NCBI RefSeq assembly: GCF_002913745.1
Contig: NZ_PPCG01000039.1
Span: 29,691 to 93,690 of the forward strand
Direction of reading: 5' to 3'
DNA length: 64,000 nucleotides
Origin: Campylobacter concisus
GTDB taxonomy: Bacteria > Campylobacterota > Campylobacteria > Campylobacterales > Campylobacteraceae
The notes under the pieces were generated by a model, which worked only from the letters and a program-made list of their open reading frames with translations, made no database searches and had not been told where the DNA came from. The position numbers and the translations under genes were made by a program. Below are positions 29,336 through 37,440 of the stretch, in pieces. Each line of letters begins with the position of its first letter. Within the stretch, counting starts at the first letter, position 1.

Positions 29336-29551
29336 CTATCTCAACTTTCTATGCCCTCTTTTACCAGTGTATGGGTTTATGTTGCCTTTTGTGCTGTAGT
29401 TATTTAGCCTCGTGCCGTCTCTTTTTGTTTTATAGTGCGGCATCACATAGGTTCCGTTTTTCTTAAAGTATCCGCGAACTCTTTGCGCGCCTTCGGCTAC
29501 GCTAGCCAAAACAAACAGCGCGATCATACACGTTAAAATTTTTCTTAACAT
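29336..29551 (-). CDS. Small secreted basic protein
   Basis: 71 residues with a signal peptide (MLRKILTCMIALFVLASVAEGA). The mature part (RVRGYFKKNGTYVMPHYKTK, then NYSTKGNINPYTGKRG) is a pattern I know from small exported proteins next to nucleases in phage and plasmid cargo of epsilonproteobacteria; its function is unknown. Start follows AAAGGAG. Confidence 0.65.
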   Translation of the reverse strand: MLRKILTCMIALFVLASVAEGAQRVRGYFKKNGTYVMPHYKTKRDGTRLNNYSTKGNINPYTGKRGHRKLR

Positions 29552-29603
29552 AGTTTATTTTTCTCCTTTTTATGTTATAGGGATACCACAATGACAATTT
29601 TGC

Positions 29604-29996
29604 TTACTTTAAAAACGTATTATCATATAAGTCGTTTTGATTATATTCCATTGAATTATTTAAAAAGCTATCTGATGAAAAATTATCAATATATTTGTCA
29701 TTGTTATCTTTTTTGTCTTTTTTGTCTTGGTAACTATCCATCTCAAGTGTTCTTTCTTTGCCATCTTCGTAATCGTATACCTCTAATTCAACCTTACCGT
29801 TGTACTTTTTCCTTATACTTAGCACCTCCACGTCTTTATATCCGCCATCGTTATAGTCGTAAATTTCTATATCTTTACCGCTTCTAACGAGGTTATTCTT
29901 TTCGATTTCTACGTAATCACCTTTTTCCCAATCAAAACCGTCCCATGCAAAACCCACTGTAGCCACTAATATACACGCTAAAATTTTCTTTAGCAT
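29604..29996 (-). CDS. DUF5334-like secreted protein
   Basis: 130 residues from the second ATG at 29996, which has AAGGAG at the right distance; the ATG at 30002 touches that site. Signal peptide MLKKILACILVATVGFAWDG, then repeated acidic and aromatic segments (VEIEKNNLVRSGKDIEIYD, VEVLSIRKKYNGKVELEVYD) and a charged tail. It matches my memory of DUF5334 proteins, of unknown role. The three neighbouring exported genes point to one exported-cargo unit. Confidence 0.6.
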   Translation of the reverse strand: MLKKILACILVATVGFAWDGFDWEKGDYVEIEKNNLVRSGKDIEIYDYNDGGYKDVEVLSIRKKYNGKVELEVYDYEDGKERTLEMDSYQDKKDKKDNNDKYIDNFSSDSFLNNSMEYNQNDLYDNTFLK

Positions 29997-30033
29997 CACC
30001 ATCTCCTTTTAGCTTTATTTTTATTCGTTTCTT

Positions 30034-30060
30034 CGCCAAATTTCAGGCTTTATTGGATTT
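30034..30060 (-). repeat. Remnant copy of the nuclease 3' end
   Basis: 27 bases match 28762-28788 (3' end of the SNase gene, coding for NPIKPEIWR) with one mismatch, on the same strand and without any upstream nuclease frame. It looks like the scar of a duplication followed by deletion, or of gene replacement. Confidence 0.6.
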
Positions 30061-30082
30061 TAAAAACCACCTATAAATATTT

Positions 30083-30463
30083 TTACATCGATCCTGCAAA
30101 TATCACAAAAATAAGTCCGATAGCAGTAACCACGCAAACAAAATCAAACGGCATTTTTGACGGTTCGCGCCCTTCGTCTATTGCTATAAATTTCTGCATT
30201 GCCATCCATAAAATAATTAAACTACAAAAAATTAAATATACAGCGGCCAAAGTATTTCCCCACCAGAACAGCCCGATTATTAATATTAAAAACAACCATG
30301 CGTTTTTTATGTTGTCTCTATCATATAAAGTTCGAACAACAACATCTAAAAAATAAATATTTAATTTTTTATTTATTTTTTGTAAAAATACGATAAATAG
30401 CCCAAGTATAATAAGAATAAATAGGCAAAACAATAATTCAAATAAACTATTTTCGCCTCTCAT
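30083..30463 (-). CDS. Small membrane protein of unknown function
   Basis: 126 residues with four hydrophobic segments: FELLFCLFILIILGLFIVF at the N-terminus, two in the middle (AWLFLILIIGLFWWGNT and LAAVYLIFCSLIILWMA), and FVCVVTAIGLIFVIFA at the C-terminus. No family is recognised. It ends the repressor transcript (gap of 2 bases after the repressor stop), so it may be expressed from the prophage and act in lysogenic conversion or superinfection exclusion; that is inference from position only. Confidence 0.5.
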   Translation of the reverse strand: MRGENSLFELLFCLFILIILGLFIVFLQKINKKLNIYFLDVVVRTLYDRDNIKNAWLFLILIIGLFWWGNTLAAVYLIFCSLIILWMAMQKFIAIDEGREPSKMPFDFVCVVTAIGLIFVIFAGSM

Positions 30464-30465
30464 AG

Positions 30466-30855
30466 CTATCCTTTTATCACTTCTTTAATCTTTAGCAAGC
30501 TCTCAGTCCATTGTTTGAGCAGTTCGCTATTGCCGTATTTTTTAAACAGCTCCGCAAATTCCATAAATTCGTCGCTTACTTTTACTTGATGTCCGTTTAC
30601 GATGCTGCCGTTGTTGCTGCCGTTTACGATCACGGAGTTGGTGTTATTTGATATATGCGTTCCGCTCTCTAGATATTCAGGCGTTACGTTTAGCTTTGCG
30701 GCGATTTCCAAAAATTTGCCATTTGGAATTTTGCCTCTATCTTTCCAAGTCGTAATAGTATTGTATGGAATTTCTAAAATTTCACACATCTGCTTATCTG
30801 TTTTTACTCCGAGCACAGCGCGCATTCTCGCCAAAATAGCTTCTAAATTTTCCAT
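30466..30855 (-). CDS. CI-like phage repressor, N-terminal HTH type
   Basis: 129 residues. The N-terminus carries a CI-type helix-turn-helix (TDKQMCEILEIPYNTITTWK, then GKFLEIAAKLNVTPEYLESG) like PF07022. A linker with repeated VIVNGSNNGSIVNG follows, then a helical C-terminal part; no LexA-type peptidase domain is present, so induction cannot be by RecA-triggered self-cleavage. AAAGGAG precedes ATG. It is divergent from the Cro-like gene across an operator-like interval. Confidence 0.78.
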   Translation of the reverse strand: MENLEAILARMRAVLGVKTDKQMCEILEIPYNTITTWKDRGKIPNGKFLEIAAKLNVTPEYLESGTHISNNTNSVIVNGSNNGSIVNGHQVKVSDEFMEFAELFKKYGNSELLKQWTESLLKIKEVIKG

Positions 30856-30879
30856 TTTTATACTCCTTTTATAAAATTT

Positions 30880-30927
30880 TGAGTAATATACTATTGACTT
30901 TTATTTCAATTGAGTATATAATTAACT
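30880..30927 (+). promoter_or_regulatory. Lysogeny switch: early promoter with TGAGTA operator-like sites
   Basis: TTGACT (30894-30899), a 17-base spacer and TATAAT (30917-30922) form a near-consensus early promoter. TGAGTA occurs at 30880-30885 and at 30911-30916, the latter overlapping the -10, with an inverted AACTCA at 30924-30929. These half-sites overlap the promoter and are candidates for repressor binding. Confidence 0.65.
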
Positions 30928-31037
30928 CATTAAAAATAAAAACTTTTGATTTAGAGGCTTTAAAAATAAGCCTTAAAATTAAAACTTTTGTTTTAACCCT
31001 AGATTATAGCTGGTTTTGGCTAAAAAAAGGACTATTC

Positions 31038-31301
31038 ATGAGGCGTAAAGCAAGTGATTACATCTCTCTAACAGAGGTCGGTGAAAGGCTTGAGGGCATT
31101 AGGCTGATTTTTGGGTTAGATCTCGTGGAAATTTGCGAACTACTTGAAACTACAAAATACTTTTTTAATGAGGTCAAACGTGGTCGCAAGCTCATCCCCT
31201 ACGAGTGGGTGATGAGGCTTAGTGAAAAATACAACCTCAATCAAAACTGGATTTACCAAGGCGAAGGCGAAATTTTTAATAAAAGGAGAAGTGATGTGTA
31301 A
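31038..31301 (+). CDS. Cro-like XRE regulator
   Basis: 87 residues from the ATG at 31038, preceded by AAAAAAGGACT; a longer frame upstream would cross the promoter. It shows a helix-turn-helix (LDLVEICELLETTKYFFNEV, YEWVMRLSEKYNLNQNWIYQGEG) of the type found opposite CI repressors. Its stop overlaps the next start (ATGTGTAA). Likely role: turning on the early region. Confidence 0.65.
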   Translation: MRRKASDYISLTEVGERLEGIRLIFGLDLVEICELLETTKYFFNEVKRGRKLIPYEWVMRLSEKYNLNQNWIYQGEGEIFNKRRSDV

Positions 31302-31677
31302 TTCTTCAGGAAAACGTTTTATCGAAATGACCACTCAGAGATTTTTTACTGATGAGAAAATTTTTGAAGTTATGGAAAAAGCCAAAGAGGAGTGCAGGAA
31401 AAATCCAACCAAATACGCTCAACCCAAACCTTCTTTGAAGACTAAGAAAAAAGCTGAACGCGATCCACGCGATCCATCTGATCCTTCTGACCCATCTTTG
31501 GAGGACTATTTTGTAGATGAGTTGTTTAAACAAGCGGCGATGGAAGCAGAAAAGATCGTTCGTAATCCAAATCACTATGTAAACCCAATGTTTAGGAAAA
31601 ATGAAGATAACTTTGCAGAATTTATGGAGGTTATGGAAAAAGCCTTACGCCTCTGCAAAAAGATTAAAGGATATTAA
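31294..31677 (+). CDS. Early protein of unknown function with a DP(S/R) repeat
   Basis: 127 residues from the ATG at 31294, which overlaps the stop of the Cro-like gene and has AAAAGGAG upstream. Two similar helical halves (FEVMEKAKEECRKNPTKYAQP and FAEFMEVMEKALRLCKKIKGY) flank a linker of tandem DPR/DPS units (DPRDPSDPSDPS). I do not recognise the family. Its place in the early operon suggests a regulatory or host-takeover role, unproven. Confidence 0.55.
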   Translation: MCNSSGKRFIEMTTQRFFTDEKIFEVMEKAKEECRKNPTKYAQPKPSLKTKKKAERDPRDPSDPSDPSLEDYFVDELFKQAAMEAEKIVRNPNHYVNPMFRKNEDNFAEFMEVMEKALRLCKKIKGY

Positions 31678-31910
31678 TGTCTGAGCTTAAAAACCAAACC
31701 GACAAACATGTGCGCGTTTGTGCTTTAACCGAAGAAGAAGAGATGGCGCATGCGTTTAGAAAAGCGGGCTTTAACGGCGGCGATCTTGACGCCATAGTTA
31801 GGATTATAAAGATCTTTAAAAATGAGTGCGGCGTGGGGATGAATTTCGCGCCCAACGATAGGATGAAACGCGCTTACCGTTTCGTAGGCGCGTTTTACGG
31901 ATGGCTATGA
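31677..31910 (+). CDS. Small early protein of unknown function
   Basis: 77 residues, ATG overlapping the previous stop region and preceded by AAAGGATATTA. Helical, with an acidic patch (LTEEEEMAHAFRKAGFNGGD). No family recognised. It ends facing the minus-strand gene at 31905, with a 6-base overlap. Confidence 0.5.
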   Translation: MSELKNQTDKHVRVCALTEEEEMAHAFRKAGFNGGDLDAIVRIIKIFKNECGVGMNFAPNDRMKRAYRFVGAFYGWL

Positions 31911-32105
31911 CTCAACGTCTGCGAGTTCAAATTTAGTTATCTCAAAAAATATCTTTTTATAGACTTGAGATACCTTACTAACGACGTCGCCTTTGTTGAT
32001 GTCGTTTAGCGCGCCGTTTGATACGGCGACCGCCGTCAGTTCGGCGGCTATTTTAGAAAGATCGGCAGACGTTAGCTCGTCGTATTTTTCTTTGATTTGA
32101 TCCAT
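31905..32105 (-). CDS. Small minus-strand protein inside the early region
   Basis: 66 residues from the ATG at 32105, preceded by AAAGGAGCTAAAACA. A longer frame exists but lacks a ribosome site. Helical sequence MDQIKEKYDELTSADLSKIA followed by a C-terminal KIFFEITKFELAD. A TATAAT on the minus strand (32147-32142) 37 bases upstream can drive it alone. It is oriented against the surrounding early operon, so its transcript would oppose early transcription. Confidence 0.55.
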   Translation of the reverse strand: MDQIKEKYDELTSADLSKIAAELTAVAVSNGALNDINKGDVVSKVSQVYKKIFFEITKFELADVES

Positions 32106-32193
32106 TGTTTTAGCTCCTTTGGGGTTTCGTTTCGTGATTTGATTATATCCCAAAGGAGTTAAAAGAGTGAATTTGATTAAAAAAGGATTAAAA

Positions 32194-32304
32194 ATGACTG
32201 AGCAATTTGCCTTAAGCGTTATTGCCGTGGTTGTTTGTGCTTTTGTAGGCGGTGCTATGCTGACGCTTGGCATATTAGCTTTGCTTTTCAAAAAAAGGGG
32301 CTAG
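32194..32304 (+). CDS. Small membrane protein (36 residues)
   Basis: ATG at 32194 with AAAAGGAT upstream; an in-frame GTG at 32167 also has AAAGGAG before it. The sequence is a single membrane helix (ALSVIAVVVCAFVGGAMLTL) with a basic end KKRG. The next gene starts one base after the stop. Unknown function. Confidence 0.5.
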   Translation: MTEQFALSVIAVVVCAFVGGAMLTLGILALLFKKRG

Positions 32305-32305
32305 C

Positions 32306-32698
32306 ATGAGTGCGATGAGGGAGTATATACGTGTAGATCACGCCAGCATACTTGAAACGTGCAAGAAAAATCTACAAAATTTAAGCTATCTTGACCGCAA
32401 GCATGACAGACATGATCGCTTTAAAATATACGAGCACGCCCTTTTCGTGAAACAAAACTACCTCTGCCCACATTTTGATGAAGTGGCAGATATGTATTAC
32501 AAAGCCCTTGAATGTGCATCAAGTGAGAGCGAGATAGCTGACTACGTAGCCAAACATACTGGCAAAAACAAAGCCGCTATCTACTTTTACTTTAGGCGTT
32601 TTCGCTTCAAAAACCCCGAGTTTGCACAAGAGGTCATAGAAATTTTAAAGAAATTTATAAGAGAGAACAACCTCTTTGCGGATGTGGATGATGAGTGA
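32306..32698 (+). CDS. Early protein upstream of the primase
   Basis: 130 residues. Rich in charged helices (LETCKKNLQNLSYLDRKHDR, HTGKNKAAIYFYFRRFRFKN). The C-terminal half resembles a small helical DNA-binding domain (SEIADYVAKHTGKNKAAIYFY reads like a helix-turn-helix), but I cannot name a family. It overlaps the start of the primase gene, so coupled translation and a replication-linked role are likely. Confidence 0.55.
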   Translation: MSAMREYIRVDHASILETCKKNLQNLSYLDRKHDRHDRFKIYEHALFVKQNYLCPHFDEVADMYYKALECASSESEIADYVAKHTGKNKAAIYFYFRRFRFKNPEFAQEVIEILKKFIRENNLFADVDDE

Positions 32699-35606
32699 TA
32701 ACATTTTTAAGACAATAAAACAAACCGTATCAAAGCATGATTTTATCGAGTTTGTAAAAAGTATCTACGGTGTAGAGTTTAAAGGCACAAATGCCTTTTG
32801 TCCGCTTCACGATCATGGACACAACACCCCTAGCTTTGGCATAAACTCCGATAGTGGCGGTGCATTTTTCAAGTGTTTTGCATGCGGTGCCAGTGGTGAT
32901 ATAACAAAATTTGTTGAGTTAAAAGAGCATATCTCTCCACTTCAAGCTGCTAAAAAAGTTTGCGATCATTTTGGTATACCAAACACGATCAATGCAAAAG
33001 AGATGAGCGAAGAAGAAAAAGCAGCCTACGAAGCACATCAAGCTATTTTAAAGGCTGAAAATGAAGCTCGTATGAAAAAAGAGGCTGAGCAAAGGGCTAA
33101 AAAAGAGCTTGCCCTAAAAGCAAGACTAGCCAAAACAGCCCCTCAGCTCGTGGAAAACAAGCTTAAAAATTATGATCTCATCAAAGATCAAATCTCAGCC
33201 ATCTTTCCGATACCTGGCAAAAACTTTGATCCATATAGCCGCGAGCTTATAGGATATAGCTTTGAGCATAAAAGCCTAGCCATCATCATAAGAGACGCTA
33301 AAGGCACACCGGTAAATATCAAGTATAGGGAGAAATTTGCCTATGATGCTAGCAAAGGCGAGCTAACAAGTGAGAGAATGCCTGGAAAGTGGATAGGCGA
33401 AAGTGGCGCACACGCTAGCCCATTTCCGCTAAATTTTTACAATGACTATCAAGGTAGTACCATAGTCATCTGCGAGGGCGAAAAGGATGCACTAAATTTA
33501 ATGTGCTTTAACACTTGCGCTTTGACGCTTGGCGGCGTGACTGCTAGCTGGCAAGAGTATAAAGAGCTTTTAAGAGATAAGCACGTCTTTATATGGTTTG
33601 ACCACGATGAGGCTGGATATGAAAATGCGATAAAGAAATTTTACGAGATCAAAGATGTAGCTAGAAGCGTTCGCATAGTGCTATTTTATATGGTAGGCAA
33701 AAACCTTTCAAAAGGCTATGACATCAGCGACTATCTGCATGACAATGCTTTTAAATTTCAAAGCGCTAGCCCACTTGAGACGGTGGCGTTTAGCTGCTTT
33801 GAGCCGACAAATATCATCATAGACGAGATCTGCGAATACTTCCCAGAGCTTTCGGAAAAGCTTGAGAGGTATAAAACTAAAAAGATCGTTAAGCATTTTG
33901 ATGAAATTTTTAGAGAAATTTTAGCTCAAGATGAAGATGGAAACTACGTAAATATATTTAATGTCAAGGGCGAGCTAGATGAAGAATATATCCAAGCCAT
34001 TTTAAAACAGGCAAAAGAGCTTAAGAAAAAATTTGGCGAAAAGTATGACCGATTTAAAAAATCTTATTTTGAGGGGTTTTTACTAGAGGATGGAGAAAAA
34101 GGCGACTTTGATAAATTTAGTGAGGTCTGGGACAAACTTTTATATATAAACAAAACAGTTCTTACCAACTATCACCAAACTCACATCACCGATATGACAG
34201 AGAGTTTTAGAAAAAGTCTTGATAAACTAGGCTATAAAACAGCACAATACCACGGCGAGCTATACTTTTGGACAAAAACCCACTACGCTAAACTTGACCT
34301 ATCAACGCTTAGCTACTTCATCCAAGAGCACTGGATGAATAAAGCCTGCGTAGATAAGAAAAAAGCTAGCGCAAAAAATGCAAAAGAAATCATAGATAAT
34401 ATCTTAAATACTGCAAGACCGCTAGATTTTGTAAGAAGAGATGATGCGCGTCGCATAGTAAATTTTAAAAATGGCACACTATTTATTAGTAAAAATGGCG
34501 TGAGAACCTTTAAACCTATGCACGATCCACGTGATGCGACATTAAACATCTTAGAATTTAACTATGACAAAAGTGCAAAATGCCACAAATGGCACAACTT
34601 CTTGCGTCAAGTTTTGCCAGACGAGGATGACCGAAAGACGCTTATGGAGTTTATAGGCTACTGCTTTTTACCTAGCCATGATTTTGAAAGCTTCTTATTT
34701 TTATATGGCAAAAGTGGCGCCAATGGCAAGAGCGTTATTTTAAGTGTTATTAGAGATTTTTTCGGAGCTGAAAATGTCTCATCGCTTCAGCTTCAGCAGT
34801 TTGAAGGACACCAGACACATGCGCTTGTGGGCAAATTTTTAAATATCGGCGCAGAGATAGATAAAAACGGAACCGATAAAGGTCAGCTCTCAGTTTTAAA
34901 AACTCTAGTTTCGGCAAAAGATGAAGTTAGCATAAACCCAAAGGGTGAAACACCATTTAGCCTTCCGCCTAGCGAAAAGCCAAAGCTTGCCTTTGCTGGT
35001 AATGAAAAACCAAAACAAAACCTAGACAACGGCTTTTTTAGACGTATGCTAGTTTTGACATTTGATACAGAGATTCAAGACGATAGGAAGATTAGAAATT
35101 TATCTGATCGCTTTGCTGATGAGATGAGTGGGATATTTTCTTTGGCTATGGAAGGACTTGATAGGCTAATAGTTCAAGGCAAATTTACAAAGTCTAAACG
35201 AATGCTTGGCGAGATAGAAGAGTATAAAGATGAAGTAAATCCTATGCGAACATTTGTCAAGGATGCCATTGTAGCTGATACAAATTGGCTCGTGCCAAAC
35301 ACTTATTTATATCAAGTTTATAAGTCATATGTCGAGGGCAAAGGTGGCGTTGCGATGAAAGAACAAAAATTCTTTGGAACACTTAAAGAAGAATTGCTTT
35401 TAAAAAATATAGTAGTAACCAAAGGGCAAAAGCGTCTTTCTACTATCTACACTGGCATAACGTCAAATAAGCCTTATTGCACATTTGGCATTAAACTTAG
35501 CGATGCAAATTTAGATTTTGATTCGATTTGCATAAGTGGATCACAAGTAATGATAGAGGCTATGAATATCTATCAAGCAAACGGAGCGGCTCCAGATGTT
35601 GATTGA
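32688..35606 (+). CDS. P4 alpha-type primase-helicase
   Basis: About 972 residues from the ATG at 32688 (other in-frame starts lie at 32676, 32682 and 32691; all overlap the upstream stop). Order of parts: CHC2 zinc finger (FCPLHDHGHNTPSF and FKCFACGASGDI; Cys38, His41, Cys63, Cys66), a Toprim-like segment (ICEGEKDALN about 262, FIWFDHDEAG), a D5-N/PriCT-like middle, and a superfamily 3 helicase with Walker A GKSGANGKS (about 674-682). Such proteins prime, unwind and recognise the origin of P4-like elements. The iteron cluster just after its stop is the likely binding target. Confidence 0.9.
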   Translation: MMSDNIFKTIKQTVSKHDFIEFVKSIYGVEFKGTNAFCPLHDHGHNTPSFGINSDSGGAFFKCFACGASGDITKFVELKEHISPLQAAKKVCDHFGIPNTINAKEMSEEEKAAYEAHQAILKAENEARMKKEAEQRAKKELALKARLAKTAPQLVENKLKNYDLIKDQISAIFPIPGKNFDPYSRELIGYSFEHKSLAIIIRDAKGTPVNIKYREKFAYDASKGELTSERMPGKWIGESGAHASPFPLNFYNDYQGSTIVICEGEKDALNLMCFNTCALTLGGVTASWQEYKELLRDKHVFIWFDHDEAGYENAIKKFYEIKDVARSVRIVLFYMVGKNLSKGYDISDYLHDNAFKFQSASPLETVAFSCFEPTNIIIDEICEYFPELSEKLERYKTKKIVKHFDEIFREILAQDEDGNYVNIFNVKGELDEEYIQAILKQAKELKKKFGEKYDRFKKSYFEGFLLEDGEKGDFDKFSEVWDKLLYINKTVLTNYHQTHITDMTESFRKSLDKLGYKTAQYHGELYFWTKTHYAKLDLSTLSYFIQEHWMNKACVDKKKASAKNAKEIIDNILNTARPLDFVRRDDARRIVNFKNGTLFISKNGVRTFKPMHDPRDATLNILEFNYDKSAKCHKWHNFLRQVLPDEDDRKTLMEFIGYCFLPSHDFESFLFLYGKSGANGKSVILSVIRDFFGAENVSSLQLQQFEGHQTHALVGKFLNIGAEIDKNGTDKGQLSVLKTLVSAKDEVSINPKGETPFSLPPSEKPKLAFAGNEKPKQNLDNGFFRRMLVLTFDTEIQDDRKIRNLSDRFADEMSGIFSLAMEGLDRLIVQGKFTKSKRMLGEIEEYKDEVNPMRTFVKDAIVADTNWLVPNTYLYQVYKSYVEGKGGVAMKEQKFFGTLKEELLLKNIVVTKGQKRLSTIYTGITSNKPYCTFGIKLSDANLDFDSICISGSQVMIEAMNIYQANGAAPDVD

Positions 35607-35639
35607 TTACAAAAGCTATATTTATTATTTATTTAAAAA

Positions 35640-35926
35640 TGTCTTATCTTGTCTTATCAATGTCTTATCTAAGATAAGACAGGCAAAAGCCCTTTTTATC
35701 GTGGTTTTGATAGGAGTGTCTTATTGTCTTAGCACTTTTTGCACATATTGCTTTATTTTTTGTTACTTAATCTTTTTTTATATATTTTTTTTAATTTATT
35801 TTAATATTTTTTTTCTAGAGCAATATAGGAAAAAAGATAAGACAATAAGACAAGTTAGTTTTAATTCGATTTTTAGGGGCTTTAAGTGTCTTATCATATC
35901 TAAGACATTGATAAGACAGCTAAGAC
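35640..35926. repeat. Iteron cluster, probable replication origin
   Basis: A 336-base gap between the primase and the next gene holds about eleven copies of GTCTTATC or its complement, some with one change: at 35641, 35651, 35662, 35673 (inverted), 35718, 35726, 35836 (inverted), 35844 (inverted), 35888, 35910 (inverted), and partial copies at 35900 and 35920. Copies three and four form a perfect 21-base palindrome (35661-35681). Between the left and right groups lies about 100 bases of almost pure A/T (35735-35830). Iterons flanking an AT-rich core next to an alpha-type primase is the P4-like origin layout. A 116-residue frame across it is best read as chance. Confidence 0.72.
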
Positions 35927-35942
35927 ACAAAAAGGAAAAAGC

Positions 35943-36524
35943 ATGAAACAGATGAATGAAACTCAGCAAAAGGCTTTTGAGATATACCTTGAAAGTGCGA
36001 CGTTTGAGAGCGATTATAAGCCTATTAGTGAGGAGCAACTAGCCTCAAAGCTAGAAGCTTTAGGGCTAAAAGGATCAAGCAGCTCTATAAACCGCTGGAA
36101 AAAGGACTTTAACTGGACGCAAGCTTTACAAAATAAAGTAACTCTAGCCATGAGCGAAGATAAGCAAACTAGAAATTTACTTCAAAGATCTAGCCTGCAA
36201 ATGGTAGTTAAAAACACCAAGGTTGATATTGAGCGAAACAACGTCTTGCTAGCTGCTAGCTATGAGATCATGGAGAGCGAAGCAAAGCGCATCGTAGCTA
36301 GACAAAGAGAGACTGGCACACTTAGCGCCGAGGACTTTGAGCGAGCGAAATTTATCTCTACTCTCTCAGCTGGCAGAAGCGAAAAGATGCTTGACCGCCT
36401 AGCTATCATGCCACCAGAGGCAGTTTCAGCCGAGCAGCTCTTGTCTCGCCTAAATGGGGTCAAGGTCGAGTTTGAAGATGACGTTATCGACGCAGAGGTT
36501 CAAGATGAAAAAGCTAGCTCTTAG
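35943..36524 (+). CDS. Phage DNA-binding protein, possibly small terminase-like
   Basis: 193 residues with AAAAAGGAAAAAGC before ATG. The N-terminal part has a helix-turn-helix-like stretch (EEQLASKLEALGLKGSSSSI, NRWKKDFNW); the rest is helical and charged (IMESEAKRIVARQRETGTLS). This layout (HTH then oligomerising helices) is that of phage small terminase subunits, but no large subunit is nearby and the gene is in the early region, so a replication or partition role is also possible. Confidence 0.45.
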   Translation: MKQMNETQQKAFEIYLESATFESDYKPISEEQLASKLEALGLKGSSSSINRWKKDFNWTQALQNKVTLAMSEDKQTRNLLQRSSLQMVVKNTKVDIERNNVLLAASYEIMESEAKRIVARQRETGTLSAEDFERAKFISTLSAGRSEKMLDRLAIMPPEAVSAEQLLSRLNGVKVEFEDDVIDAEVQDEKASS

Positions 36525-36588
36525 GTTTTTACTAGCTTTTACGCTGGTTATTATCTTAGCGATATTTCAAAATTTAGCAAATTTATAA
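36505..36588 (+). CDS. Tiny membrane protein (27 residues)
   Basis: ATG at 36505 overlaps the previous gene's end and has AGAGG upstream. Reads MKKLALRFLLAFTLVIILAI then QNLANL: a single hydrophobic helix with a basic start. No family recognised; it may be a real small phage membrane protein or chance. Confidence 0.35.
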   Translation: MKKLALRFLLAFTLVIILAIFQNLANL

Positions 36589-36598
36589 AGGAGAGAAG

Positions 36599-37054
36599 AT
36601 GAACGTAGGCTATTTTAAACGCAAAAGCTATAAAAACGCTGATGGCGAGGAGATCGGCTACACAGGCGGGACTATCATGATCCCATTTTTAAGACCCATA
36701 GAGGTTGTCATACTTAGCACTAGCGCAGAGGATAGGCAGAAAAATAAAGACTTTCCAGGCTTTCAGCTAGCCCTTCAAAAGCCAAAAGGCTACGAGGGCG
36801 GTAGACAGATAATAGGCGCACTATGGGGCAGACAAAGCAAAGATGGCACCAAAAGTTTTTTAAGTGGCTACATACAGACGCCAGCAGTGCCAGGCTATAA
36901 AGTCTATATAGCTCTTTTTAACGCTGGCGAAAACGCCAAAGAGGGCGTGCTATATGACGTTGTTTGGAACGCACCTAGACGAAGCGAGCAACAAGATGTG
37001 CCACCTAGCGACGAGACTACATTTTATGTAGATGATGAGCAGATACCATTTTAA
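36599..37054 (+). CDS. DUF736-like early protein
   Basis: 151 residues, AAAGGAGAGAAG before ATG. Beta-rich pattern: VGYFKRKSYKNADGEEIGYT, FPGFQLALQKPKG, IIGALWGRQSKDGTKSFLSG and VYIALFNAG. It follows the layout of DUF736 proteins of plasmids and phages (unknown function, perhaps nucleic-acid binding). The C-terminus is acidic and ends in PF, like the tails of single-strand DNA-binding proteins, which end in DIPF; here DDEQIPF. That tail and the place after the origin make an SSB-like role plausible. Confidence 0.5.
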   Translation: MNVGYFKRKSYKNADGEEIGYTGGTIMIPFLRPIEVVILSTSAEDRQKNKDFPGFQLALQKPKGYEGGRQIIGALWGRQSKDGTKSFLSGYIQTPAVPGYKVYIALFNAGENAKEGVLYDVVWNAPRRSEQQDVPPSDETTFYVDDEQIPF

Positions 37055-37062
37055 GGACTAGC

Positions 37063-37440
37063 ATGGAAACTTTTAAAATTTACGTTTGTAGCCCTTACTC
37101 AGTCTTTAAAGATGATAAGAAAAAGGCTAGAGAGGTAGCTATCAAAGCCCTAGCAGAAGCCAATGAGTATTTTAACGGCGATGAAAAGTATGAGCTATTT
37201 AGCCCAGTTTTAAACAACTCCGCCTATAGAAATTTAAGCTACCCCGAGGTTATGGCTATCTGCCTAAAACAGCTTGATAGTTGTGGTGCTTTATTTGTCC
37301 CAAGTGAAAAAACTTGTGACAAAGGGCTCATCTTAGGCTCAGAAGGCATCGGCATAGAGATAAGGCACGCCTTTATCAAAGACTACACTATCTACGATGC
37401 TGGCGATATTCTTGCTACTATGGGGTTAAAAAACAAATGA
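37063..37440 (+). CDS. DUF4406/deoxyribosyltransferase-like protein
   Basis: 125 residues. IYVCSPYSVFKDDKKKAREV at the start and FSPVLNNSAYRN with CGALFVPS resemble the Rossmann-like nucleoside 2-deoxyribosyltransferase superfamily (DUF4406 type), which is common in phages and may act on nucleotides. A catalytic Glu is not certain. Its last codons overlap the next start (ATGA). Confidence 0.5.
   Translation: METFKIYVCSPYSVFKDDKKKAREVAIKALAEANEYFNGDEKYELFSPVLNNSAYRNLSYPEVMAICLKQLDSCGALFVPSEKTCDKGLILGSEGIGIEIRHAFIKDYTIYDAGDILATMGLKNK

Noticed and set aside
35596..35946. 116-residue plus-strand frame after the primase
   Set aside because: It is made of iterons and A/T runs (Phe, Tyr, Leu, Ile, Lys-rich), lacks a ribosome site and overlaps the primase end; an origin explains the sequence better.
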